Source: Geomesophilobacter sediminis
GTDB taxonomy: Bacteria > Desulfobacterota > Desulfuromonadia > Geobacterales > Geobacteraceae
DNA length: 64,000 nt
NCBI RefSeq assembly: GCF_016458275.1
Contig: NZ_JAEMHM010000007.1
Span: 62,001-126,000, forward strand
Direction of reading: 5' to 3'
How positions within the stretch are numbered: position 1 is the stretch's first letter; the number at the start of each line of letters is the position of its first letter. Shown here in pieces: positions 37,273-44,713 of this stretch. The notes beneath the pieces are model-generated. The model worked only from the letters and a program-made list of their open reading frames with translations, did no database searches and was not told where the DNA came from. The position numbers were made by a program, and so were the translations under genes.

Positions 37273-40114
37273 GCTGCTCAAGGTCGAAGTGGTGCACTGG
37301 GACTACTGGGAGCGCTTCTCCCTGCCGCTGGACGCGAACGTCATCACCATCGTCGGGCCGAACGGGTCGGGAAAGACGACCCTTTTGGACGTGCTGCGCA
37401 CGCTGCTTTGCATCGATTGCTCCTCGGGGCGCGATTACAAGCGTTACGTCCGCAGAAACGACAAGCCGTTTTCCTGGGTGCGCGCCGTCGTCGACAACGA
37501 ACGCCAGGAATCGGGCTTCCGCCCCTTTTTCCCGTTTCTTACCGACCAGGTGACCCTGGCCTGCCAGATCCGGAAGAAAGGCGGGGACTGGCAGCGCCAG
37601 TACCTCGTCGCCGAAGGGGACGTCGCCATCGAGGACCTCGAGGAGTGCGGGACCTGGATCGGGGTGCGCGACTACCGCCAGCGTCTGGAACAGGCCGGCC
37701 TCACCCAGGCGATTGCCCACGTCCTCTCCCTGGAGCAGGGGGATACCGACAAGCTCTGCGAATACTCGCCGCGTCAGCTCTTGGAGCTCGTCTTCAGCGT
37801 CTTCGGGGACCAGGAGGTGCTGGACAACTACCAGCAGGCCAAGAACGAGCAGGTGGAGATCGGGCGCGAGCTGGAGAAGCTGGAGGAGGAACTGGCCCGG
37901 CTCGGGGTGCGCCTGCGCGAGGCGGACGCAAACGTGAACTCCTTCCGCGAATGGCAGGGGCTCAACGCCGAGGTGGACAAGCTCTCCCTGGAGACCCTTC
38001 CCCAGGCGGAGCTCGCCGATCTGGCGGAGCGGATCGCCGCCAACCGGGTTCCGGTGCGCAAAAAGGGCGGGGAGCTCAAGCGCCGCCGGATCCGGTTCGA
38101 CACGCTTCAGGCGGAGCGGGGCGGGCTGAGTTCGGTGATCGAACAGGCGCGCGATCGGGAACGGGAGCTGGACGCGGCCCAGGCTCAGGCCCAGGAGGCG
38201 TTCACCGCCGCCCGCGACGCGGCGCGCGACGCCGAAAGGATCCTCAAGGAAAAACAGGCCCTCGAGGAGCAGCTGCGCCGGCAGCAGGCGGGATTCGACG
38301 CCACCGCCCTGGCCGCCGAGCAGCGCGAGGCGCGGGAATCGGCGGCGGCCAACGATTTCGAGCTCAAGGGGGTGCGCAACCAGACCCGGGAGGTCAAGGC
38401 GCGCCTGGCGGCGCTCAAGTCGGGAGGAAAGCTGGAGCCGGGTTTCGTCCAGGATTTCCGGGACGCTCTCAACGCCGAGGGGATCGCCCACAAGCTTTTG
38501 ACCGAGATCGTCGAGGTGACCGATCCGGCCTGGCAGAAGGCCCTGGAAGGGGTGCTGGCACCCTATCCGCACATCGTATTGCTTTCCGACCCCAAGGATA
38601 AGGCGCGCGCCTGGGAGCTGGGGGAGAAGCATCGCTACCGGCATTTCGTGGTGGCCGAGCGCGCTCCGCTGGGCGCCGCCAGCAAGGGGTCGCTTTTGCA
38701 GGTGGTGCGTTTCACCGAGCCGCCGCCGGGATGGCTCGTGGAAAACCTGGACCGGATCCGCCGCGTCGAGTCGGTCCAGGAGGGGAGCCGGCTTTCCTCC
38801 GACATCTCCTGGATTACCCGGGACGGCTACCACCGCGAGCGCCGCGGCGGCCGGCATATCGGCGTGGAGCCGTCCAAGTTCGCCTTCGGGGATGCCGCCC
38901 GCAAGAACCTGGTTGCGGAGCTGGAAGGGGAACTGGTGACCTTGCAGCAGCGGGAGCGGGAGCTGATCGAGGCAACCGCGGGGCTGGCCCGCAGGATCGA
39001 CGAGATCCAGGCGCTTCTGGCCGGGGTCGACGCCGCGCAGCAGCTGTCGGCGCGTTCTTCGGAATTTGCCCGGGCTGAACGGGAATTTCCGCAGCTTACC
39101 CAGGAGGCCCAGGAGGCGGCGCTGCTTTTGAACGAGGCCCACGCCCAGGCCAAGAACGCCCGGGAAGAGCGCCACGAGATGGAGAAGAAGTCGAGCGGGG
39201 TGGAGGTCGAACTGCGCCGGGAAGAGGGGGCGCTGCGCCACGACGAGGCCGAGTTCATGCGGGAGAAACGGCAGCTGGTGGAGCGGATCCTCGAATACCG
39301 CAACCGGCGCCGTCCCATGCCGGCCCGCTGGTACTCCGCCGATGCCCTGGCGGCGCTGCGGGAGAACTACGATTCGGCCGAGGCGGTGAAGCGCGATATC
39401 CGCCGGCTCAAGGAGCGGATCAGCGAGGGGAGCTGGGTCACTGACGAACAGGTGGTCGGGGTGCGGGAGAAGCTGGGGATCGACCACCAGCACCTGGAGG
39501 AGACCATCAAGGTGCGCCGCATCCACCACCACCGGCACGTGACGGCGACCGAGGAGGCGCGGGACAGTTACATCAACGTGCTCAAGGCGACGGTCCGGCG
39601 CTACAGCCGCAACGTCAAGCACCTGGGGGAAGTCGCCGCCATCGGCGTCGAGGTCGAGCCGCCGCACCTGGTCAACGAGGATCTGGCGCTGGCCCAGGCC
39701 GGGCTCCACGTGAAGTTCAACTTCGACAACAAGGGGATGATCGGGCTCAACGACGGTGAGGCGTCCGGCGGCCAGCAGGTCATGAAGTCGCTGATCCTTC
39801 TGATCGGGCTCTTGATGGACGAAAGCCGCCCGGGCGGGTTCGTCTTCATCGACGAGCCGTTCGCCCATCTCGACGTCTTCAACATCGACAAGGTCGGCGC
39901 GTTCTTGGAGGCGACCAAGGCGCAGTACGTGCTGACCACGCCGAACACCCACAACGTCAACGTCTTCAAGACCTCCGACCTGACCCTGGTGACCCAGAAA
40001 CGCCGTCATCCGGAGAAATGGGCGCCGCCGGTGGCGTTTCTGCGCCGTGCGCCCCGCGAATTGAAGCCGGTGCGGGGTAAGAAAGACAAGACCCCGGATG
40101 CCACGCTTGATTGA
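37265..40114 (+). CDS. SMC-family ATPase with short coiled-coil arms
   Basis: The 949-residue protein has the Walker A GPNGSGKTT at residues 31-39 and a Q-loop region with SLEQGD near residue 155. A first coiled coil (about 185-380) leads to a hinge-like domain (about 385-545, with AWQKALEGVLAPYPHIVLLS and ERRGGRHIGVEPSKFAFG). A second coil spans about 550-760. The signature ASGGQQ (833-838), Walker B FVFIDEPFAHLD (D863, E864) and switch TTPNTH complete the head. Total length fits MksB-type short condensins rather than Smc or MukB. It would bind and move DNA as a dimer with the two upstream products. Confidence 0.85.
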   Translation: MFRLLKVEVVHWDYWERFSLPLDANVITIVGPNGSGKTTLLDVLRTLLCIDCSSGRDYKRYVRRNDKPFSWVRAVVDNERQESGFRPFFPFLTDQVTLACQIRKKGGDWQRQYLVAEGDVAIEDLEECGTWIGVRDYRQRLEQAGLTQAIAHVLSLEQGDTDKLCEYSPRQLLELVFSVFGDQEVLDNYQQAKNEQVEIGRELEKLEEELARLGVRLREADANVNSFREWQGLNAEVDKLSLETLPQAELADLAERIAANRVPVRKKGGELKRRRIRFDTLQAERGGLSSVIEQARDRERELDAAQAQAQEAFTAARDAARDAERILKEKQALEEQLRRQQAGFDATALAAEQREARESAAANDFELKGVRNQTREVKARLAALKSGGKLEPGFVQDFRDALNAEGIAHKLLTEIVEVTDPAWQKALEGVLAPYPHIVLLSDPKDKARAWELGEKHRYRHFVVAERAPLGAASKGSLLQVVRFTEPPPGWLVENLDRIRRVESVQEGSRLSSDISWITRDGYHRERRGGRHIGVEPSKFAFGDAARKNLVAELEGELVTLQQRERELIEATAGLARRIDEIQALLAGVDAAQQLSARSSEFARAEREFPQLTQEAQEAALLLNEAHAQAKNAREERHEMEKKSSGVEVELRREEGALRHDEAEFMREKRQLVERILEYRNRRRPMPARWYSADALAALRENYDSAEAVKRDIRRLKERISEGSWVTDEQVVGVREKLGIDHQHLEETIKVRRIHHHRHVTATEEARDSYINVLKATVRRYSRNVKHLGEVAAIGVEVEPPHLVNEDLALAQAGLHVKFNFDNKGMIGLNDGEASGGQQVMKSLILLIGLLMDESRPGGFVFIDEPFAHLDVFNIDKVGAFLEATKAQYVLTTPNTHNVNVFKTSDLTLVTQKRRHPEKWAPPVAFLRRAPRELKPVRGKKDKTPDATLD

Positions 40115-40246
40115 GATTGGGACGACCCTCGATTCGACGATGAGCCGGGAGCACGCCCGGAGGCTCTCCCTTCGCCAGGAGGGATTTGTTTTAATGCAGG
40201 TTAAAGCCGACGCCGCAGGTGCCGATTAACCTCTTACGGGGACTTG

Positions 40247-40300
40247 TGCACCCCATCCTTACCCCCGACCCCTTCCTTGAAGGAGAGGGAGGTAACTTGC
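40247..40300. repeat. CCCTCTCC repeat in inverted orientation
   Basis: CACCCCATCCTTACCCC followed by CCTTCCTTGAAGGAGAGGGAG is the reverse of the repeat at 36421. It lies in the 203-base gap between the SMC gene and the NERD gene. Confidence 0.55.
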
Positions 40301-40317
40301 ATATGAGGTAGCGAGGG

Positions 40318-41061
40318 ATGCTTTTAAAACACCGAGATGGACGGCAGGCACTGATCCGGGAGATCGACCGCATCCTCACCCTGCCGCTGACCCTGGAGCA
40401 GCGGGTCCAGATCGAACGGGACCGGGAGTCGCTTGAGACTCTGGAACAGCAAGAGGCACGGATTGCCAAGGCTCTCGACTTCCACTACAAGGACGCGATG
40501 AACTGGGCTATCATCCATGATCTGCGTCTGGAGCGGTATGACGATGTCGCGGAGATGGACCACGTCGTCATCAACCGTTTCCTGGACGTCTACGTGCTGG
40601 ATACGAAGTACTATCACTACGGCATGAAAGTGACCGAGGAGGGGGAGTTCTTTCTGTGGGAGGGGAAGGATTACCGGCCGGTCGACTCGCCGCTGACCCT
40701 GAATCAGATGAATATCGACGTTTTGCGCCAGTCGGTCGGAGAGAGGGACCTCGGTCCGCGCCGTCTCGATTTTCCGGTCCCGGTCAAGTACCGAAACGTG
40801 CTGATCTTCGATCCCGCTTCCAACCTGGTGAAGCCCCAGGCGGCTGCGATCGACCTGACCGCCGTGCTGAAGTCGGACGAGTTCGTCCCCAAGGCGGAGA
40901 TGAGCACCGCCAACAAGGCCGCCGTCGATGCTTCCAAGATGGTGAGCTATGACGTACTGCGGGAATTCGGGGAAAAGCTGGTCCGGCTGCACCGCCGCCG
41001 CCCCGAGCCCGACCTGCTGGCCCGCTACGGTCTCAACCCGGAGGAACACGGTAGCCAGTGA
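40318..41061 (+). CDS. NERD nuclease-like domain protein
   Basis: The 247-residue protein has a helical N-terminus (residues 1-55) followed by a NERD domain, a predicted PD-(D/E)XK nuclease-like fold. Key parts are NWAIIHDLRLE, the metal-site Asp81 in EMDHVVINRFLDVYVL, and the DTK catalytic triplet (D95-K97) followed by YYHYGMKVTEEGEFFLW. The C-terminus has a further helical part. It follows the SMC gene by 203 bases in the same orientation. A functional link to the SMC complex is inference. The fold call is moderately firm; activity is untested. Confidence 0.75.
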   Translation: MLLKHRDGRQALIREIDRILTLPLTLEQRVQIERDRESLETLEQQEARIAKALDFHYKDAMNWAIIHDLRLERYDDVAEMDHVVINRFLDVYVLDTKYYHYGMKVTEEGEFFLWEGKDYRPVDSPLTLNQMNIDVLRQSVGERDLGPRRLDFPVPVKYRNVLIFDPASNLVKPQAAAIDLTAVLKSDEFVPKAEMSTANKAAVDASKMVSYDVLREFGEKLVRLHRRRPEPDLLARYGLNPEEHGSQ

Positions 41062-41118
41062 GGCAAAGATGCCGCGAAGAGAAGAAGCCGCGCTAACCCA
41101 AGCCGTAATGGAGGGGCC

Positions 41119-41733
41119 GTGAGATATTTCCTCGTACTTGCCTTCTTACTCATCCTCGGCGCCCCCACCTTTGGCGCCACCCCAAAAGCCAACCTCGTCG
41201 AGCTCACCACCGTCGCGCCCCGCGTCAAGATCGACCTCCGCTACGCCACCCCCGACAATTTCACCGGGAAGACGGTCTATCCCTGCGGCCGTTGTTTTCT
41301 CCGCCCCGGAACCGCAGCCAAGATCGCCAAGGCCCAGGAGTACCTGGCCCGGCAGGGGCTCTCCCTCAAGATGTGGGACTGCTACCGCCCCCTGTCGGTC
41401 CAGAAGATCTTCTGGACCCTGGTCCCGGATACCCGCTACGTCGCCGATCCTGCCAAAGGCTCCAGCCACAACCGTGGAACCGCGGTAGATGTAACGCTCG
41501 TCGATGCCACCGGAAAAGAACTGGAGATGCCGACCGGCTTCGACGACTTCTCGCCCAAAGCCTTTCTTGCCGAGACCGCCCTTCCTCCCGCTGCACTCAA
41601 AAACCGCGCGATCCTGCTCGATGCCATGCAACGCGCGGGGTTCAAGCCGCTGTCCACCGAGTGGTGGCACTACGAAGACCCCGACGAGTCGCACGACCTC
41701 CTCGACGTCCCGTTCCAGGACCTCTGCCGGTAA
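41119..41733 (+). CDS. ddpX: D-alanyl-D-alanine dipeptidase (VanX/DdpX family)
   Basis: It starts at a GTG with GGAGG upstream. The 204-residue precursor has an N-terminal signal peptide (cleavage near TFGA, residue 20). M15-family zinc dipeptidase motifs are KIDLRYATPDNFTGK, SSHNRGTAVDVTLVD (zinc His and Asp) and TEWWHYE (catalytic Glu and zinc His). It hydrolyses D-Ala-D-Ala dipeptides in the periplasm. No vanHA or ddp transport genes are nearby, so a nutritional or cell-wall turnover role is likely, not resistance. Confidence 0.92.
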   Translation: MRYFLVLAFLLILGAPTFGATPKANLVELTTVAPRVKIDLRYATPDNFTGKTVYPCGRCFLRPGTAAKIAKAQEYLARQGLSLKMWDCYRPLSVQKIFWTLVPDTRYVADPAKGSSHNRGTAVDVTLVDATGKELEMPTGFDDFSPKAFLAETALPPAALKNRAILLDAMQRAGFKPLSTEWWHYEDPDESHDLLDVPFQDLCR

Positions 41734-41804
41734 TCCCTTTACCTTGGGGCGACATTCTTCTCTCGCTCAAATACCGCTTCTTAAATAGGCACCTTGTTGC
41801 CTAC

Positions 41805-41873
41805 CCTGTGGGAGTGCCTTTCCAGGCGCGATCCGCCGAAGGCGGTGACCATGGCGGGACAGTCGCTCCTGCA
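41805..41873. repeat. REP-like palindromic element
   Basis: CTGTGGGAGTGCCTTTCCAGG, then GATCCGCCGAAGGCGGTGACC and a GTCGCTCCTGC half: a mixed copy of the two element types. Confidence 0.75.
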
Positions 41874-41978
41874 GAGATTCTCTTGAAAACACAAAGCTCC
41901 GGCTTCGCATGACAAATCGCAAAGCTGGAGCTTTGGGAAAGGGTGCGTTCCCAAGGTGGACCTCGGGAACGAGGATTA

Positions 41979-42911
41979 TTACGGGGCCAGCTCGGTAACC
42001 GGCCCCGGCTGCGGGTCGCGCTTCGGTTCTCCTGCATCGAGATACATGGATTCGGTCGCCGGGATATAAGCGGCGGCCTTTCGGTCGAGTTGCCAGGCGG
42101 GACCTTGGGGCTCGAAGGGGAGCATGAGGATCTTCCCTATGGTGAGCTGGGCGGGATCCTGGTAGGCGGGAACGCCGATCGTCACCTGGTCCTGGGGGAC
42201 GTTGAGCCGGATGGTCCGGTGCAGGTAATCGGGCCAGGAAAAGATGGTGGACCAGTTGGAGTCGGTCTCGTCCCGGACGATGGAGTGATGGATCCCGTGC
42301 ATGCGGGGCGTGGTGATGAGCCGGCTCAGCCAACGCTCCAGCCGGAGGGGGAGGCGCTGGTCGGAATGGTGGAACATGATTGCCATCAGGGTCAGCGTCT
42401 GCCAGAGGCCGAGCCCGAGCGGCGAGATTCCCAGCACCAGGACCTGCGTCCCGCGCCAGGGGACGGAGAGGGCAATCTCGCCGAAATGGAAGCGCAAGGC
42501 GGTGGTGGCATCCATGTCGAGGTCCACGTGGTGCGGCTGGTGGAAGCGCCAGAGAAACGGCACCCGGTGGGTGAGGACGTGCCAAAGGTAAAGGGTGTAA
42601 TCGAGCAGGACGACGGAGAGGAACAGCTCAACGGCAAAAGGAAGGCGGACCAGTTTCAAAAGCCCCCATCGTTTTTGCTGGACCAGTGCGGTCAGCCGCG
42701 TGGTCACCGGTTTTTCGAGAAGAGCCACGGTGGCAGCCGAAGTCGCCGCCATGGTCATGTTGCGCAGGTCGCGCAACAGTTTGTCCTGCCGGGCGCGGCG
42801 CAGCGGCCTTTTGAGCTCCATAGCCACGACCGCCGCCATGGTGCCGAAGATCAGGATGTTGTTGAACCACCCCGGGAGCTGCCGATTCAGCCGACCTGGC
42901 TTTCCTTGCAT
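41979..42911 (-). CDS. Sterol desaturase / fatty acid hydroxylase family protein
   Basis: The ATG at 42911 follows AGGAGGG. The 310-residue membrane protein has three or four hydrophobic segments. The eight-His motif of di-iron integral-membrane hydroxylases is spread over LWHVLTHRVPFLWRFHQPHHVD, MFHHSDQR and MHGIHHSIVRDETDSNW, in family order. Such enzymes hydroxylate or desaturate lipids with O2; in an anaerobe-type genome the oxygen requirement is notable. The substrate is unknown. Confidence 0.88.
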   Translation of the reverse strand: MQGKPGRLNRQLPGWFNNILIFGTMAAVVAMELKRPLRRARQDKLLRDLRNMTMAATSAATVALLEKPVTTRLTALVQQKRWGLLKLVRLPFAVELFLSVVLLDYTLYLWHVLTHRVPFLWRFHQPHHVDLDMDATTALRFHFGEIALSVPWRGTQVLVLGISPLGLGLWQTLTLMAIMFHHSDQRLPLRLERWLSRLITTPRMHGIHHSIVRDETDSNWSTIFSWPDYLHRTIRLNVPQDQVTIGVPAYQDPAQLTIGKILMLPFEPQGPAWQLDRKAAAYIPATESMYLDAGEPKRDPQPGPVTELAP

Positions 42912-42991
42912 GTAACCCTCCTGGTTTCGTCCAGCATTAGCCCTAACAGAGCCAAACGGAGGACTGCCTGTAAATGGGCCGATGGCCAACC

Positions 42992-43060
42992 TCTGTAGGA
43001 GCGACATTCTTGTCGCGATTCTCCATTGGGCGATCGCGACAGGAATGTCGCTCCTACAGG
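42992..43060. repeat. Complete GCGACA-type palindromic element
   Basis: TGTAGGAGCGACATTCTTGTC and its inverse GACAGGAATGTCGCTCCTACA flank GATTCTCCATTGGGCGATC. This is the cleanest copy of this variant. Confidence 0.85.
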
Positions 43061-43067
43061 TAACACC

Positions 43068-43586
43068 CTACTCCTTCTTCCCCACCGCTCGGTGCACCAA
43101 CTCGGCTGCGGTGCTCCATGCCATGTGGTTGCCCAGTTCCTTGGCATTCATCTGCCACGGAATCCGGCGCAGGCCCGGCGATAACTTCAACAGCGGCGCG
43201 ATGGTCCCGTCGCAGGCCAGAAAGAACGGGAGCCCGAATCGCAACCCCGCCAGGCGGGATATCACCGGGACCTTCCGCCGCAGCACGCCGTAGATCATTC
43301 CCCAGCCGATCCCGTAGACCACGCTGAAAGCAAGCCGCGCCGCTTTTCTCTGCCGTTTGGAAAGGAGCTGTCTCCCGGTAATCTTCCGGGCAAAGTAGGG
43401 CCCCGCCAGTTGATGCGCCGGAGCTCTTCGGACCAGCCGGTCCCGGGCCTTCTGCTCCCTGCTCACCATCCGGTCCAGCAGCCGGTCGGATAGCCCGCTC
43501 ACCGCTCCGGCAAAGAGGCCGGCCGCCATTCCGAGCAACAAGGGGTGGCGGCTGGCAAAACTGGTTTTGCTGCCGTAACGAGCCAT
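43068..43586 (-). CDS. Membrane protein, possibly YagU/DUF1440-like
   Basis: The ATG at 43586 follows AAGGAGG; in-frame sequence upstream is not coding. The 172-residue protein has an N-terminal hydrophobic segment (residues 16-35, LLGMAAGLFAGAVSG) and further hydrophobic parts at about 90-110 and 115-130 (FSVVYGIGWGMIYGVL; LRFGLPFFLACDGTIAPLL). The pattern resembles the inner-membrane YagU (DUF1440) family but recognition is not certain. It ends just beside the GCGACA repeat. Confidence 0.6.
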   Translation of the reverse strand: MARYGSKTSFASRHPLLLGMAAGLFAGAVSGLSDRLLDRMVSREQKARDRLVRRAPAHQLAGPYFARKITGRQLLSKRQRKAARLAFSVVYGIGWGMIYGVLRRKVPVISRLAGLRFGLPFFLACDGTIAPLLKLSPGLRRIPWQMNAKELGNHMAWSTAAELVHRAVGKKE

Positions 43587-43760
43587 TACCTGCCTCCTTC
43601 TGCCTTGACCACGGCTGATTTTGGAACGACAAGCCCCAAGTCTATAGGGGAGGGGATGACTGTCAACGAGTTGTAATTGAAGGCGATTCGCCATTATAAT
43701 CGGAGCTTCGATAGTTTTTAGGTGAATACTGGCGGTTCGGAACGAAGGCAATCGGGGTAA

Positions 43761-43785
43761 AGGGCGCAGCATGGTGCGCCCATCA
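43761..43785. repeat. Short palindromic repeat, GGGCGCAGCATG family
   Basis: GGGCGCAGCATGGTGCGCCC; compare 13986-14011 and 44513-44538. Confidence 0.55.
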
Positions 43786-43816
43786 CACCTTATTGAACCT
43801 GTTGAGAGGAATACGA

Positions 43817-44455
43817 ATGAGCATACGCAAAGCAGTAACCGCCATGACGTTGGTGGCGACTTTTTTGGGGGCTTCGGTTGCGCCGGCGTCGGAAAGGACC
43901 TTATCGGAAGAGTTCCTGGCGGAGGTGAATGCGGCCCGGACCGAACCGGTGCAGTACGCACAGCATCTGCGGGAACTGCGGCGCCGGTTCGATGGGGGAC
44001 TGTTCCGGATGCCGGGGATGCAGGCTTTGGTACAGACGACGGAAGGGGTGACGGCGGTGGACGAGGCAATCCGTTTCCTGGCCAAGCAAAAACCTCTGCC
44101 GGCGCTCAAATGGTCGCCGGGGCTCGCCAAGGCGGCAGCGGAGCTGGTGCGGGACCAGGGGGAAAACGGCGCGGTGGGGCATGATGGCGGGCCGAGCGGC
44201 GGGGTGAAGGAACGGGTCGAGCGCCACGGGGTATGGGAAAGCAGGCTCGGTGAAAATGTCGGCTATGGCCCGCGGACCGCGCGGATGATGGTGATGCAGC
44301 TGATCATCGACGACGGTATAGCCGGCCGGGGGCACCGGAAGAACATCTTCAATCCGTCCTTCCGTGTTGCCGGCGCAGCCTGCGGGACGCATCCGACCTA
44401 TGAGTTGATGTGTGCGATGGATTTTGCCGGAGGGTTCAAGAGCAAGGGGGAATAG
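43817..44455 (+). CDS. CAP (SCP/PR1) domain protein, exported
   Basis: The ATG at 43817 has AGAGGA upstream. The 212-residue precursor has a signal peptide ending near APAS. The CAP domain follows: EEFLAEVNAARTEPVQYAQ, the LPALKWSPGLAKAAAELV helix, GAVGHDGG (cavity His), LGENVGYG and the final GRGHRKNIFNPSFRVAGAAC. It is a periplasmic or secreted protein of the kind related to YkwD; biochemical role in bacteria is not settled. Confidence 0.88.
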   Translation: MSIRKAVTAMTLVATFLGASVAPASERTLSEEFLAEVNAARTEPVQYAQHLRELRRRFDGGLFRMPGMQALVQTTEGVTAVDEAIRFLAKQKPLPALKWSPGLAKAAAELVRDQGENGAVGHDGGPSGGVKERVERHGVWESRLGENVGYGPRTARMMVMQLIIDDGIAGRGHRKNIFNPSFRVAGAACGTHPTYELMCAMDFAGGFKSKGE

Positions 44456-44474
44456 TAAACGGAGCTTCCAGCTG

Positions 44475-44538
44475 TTGGAACGACATTCCTGTCGCGATTG
44501 TCGGATCTTACCGGCGCAGCATGCTGCGCCCTTACCTG
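44475..44538. repeat. GCGACA half element plus GGGCGCAGCATG-family palindrome
   Basis: GGAACGACATTCCTGTCGCGATTG, then CCGGCGCAGCATGCTGCGCC at 44512-44531. Two repeat families lie side by side. Confidence 0.6.
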
Positions 44539-44599
44539 TCAGGACCGAGATCTTTGGTGAATCCTCTCGTTTCCCAAATGGACAATGGGGTGCTTGGCA

Positions 44600-44682
44600 C
44601 TGGGGGAGCGCCTTTCCAGGCGCGATCCGCCGAAGGCGGTAATGAGCTGCGGGGGCAATCGCGCCCGGAAGGGCGCTCCCAC
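44600..44682. repeat. REP-like palindromic element
   Basis: GGGGGAGCGCCTTTCCAGGCG, ATCCGCCGAAGGCGGTAATG and ATCGCGCCCGGAAGGGCGCT form a complete copy. Confidence 0.8.
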
Positions 44683-44713
44683 AAGGTAAGCCGCTCCTTC
44701 GTACCCAAGGCCT

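Noticed and set aside
37166-40009. Very long minus-strand open frame across the SMC ATPase
   Set aside because: The plus strand has Walker A, signature and Walker B in order; the minus-strand product has no recognisable motif.
37265-41061. Assignment as classical Wadjet
   Set aside because: The fourth gene carries a NERD domain and not a JetD-like Toprim domain, and no DUF-level match for JetA or JetB could be confirmed by eye.
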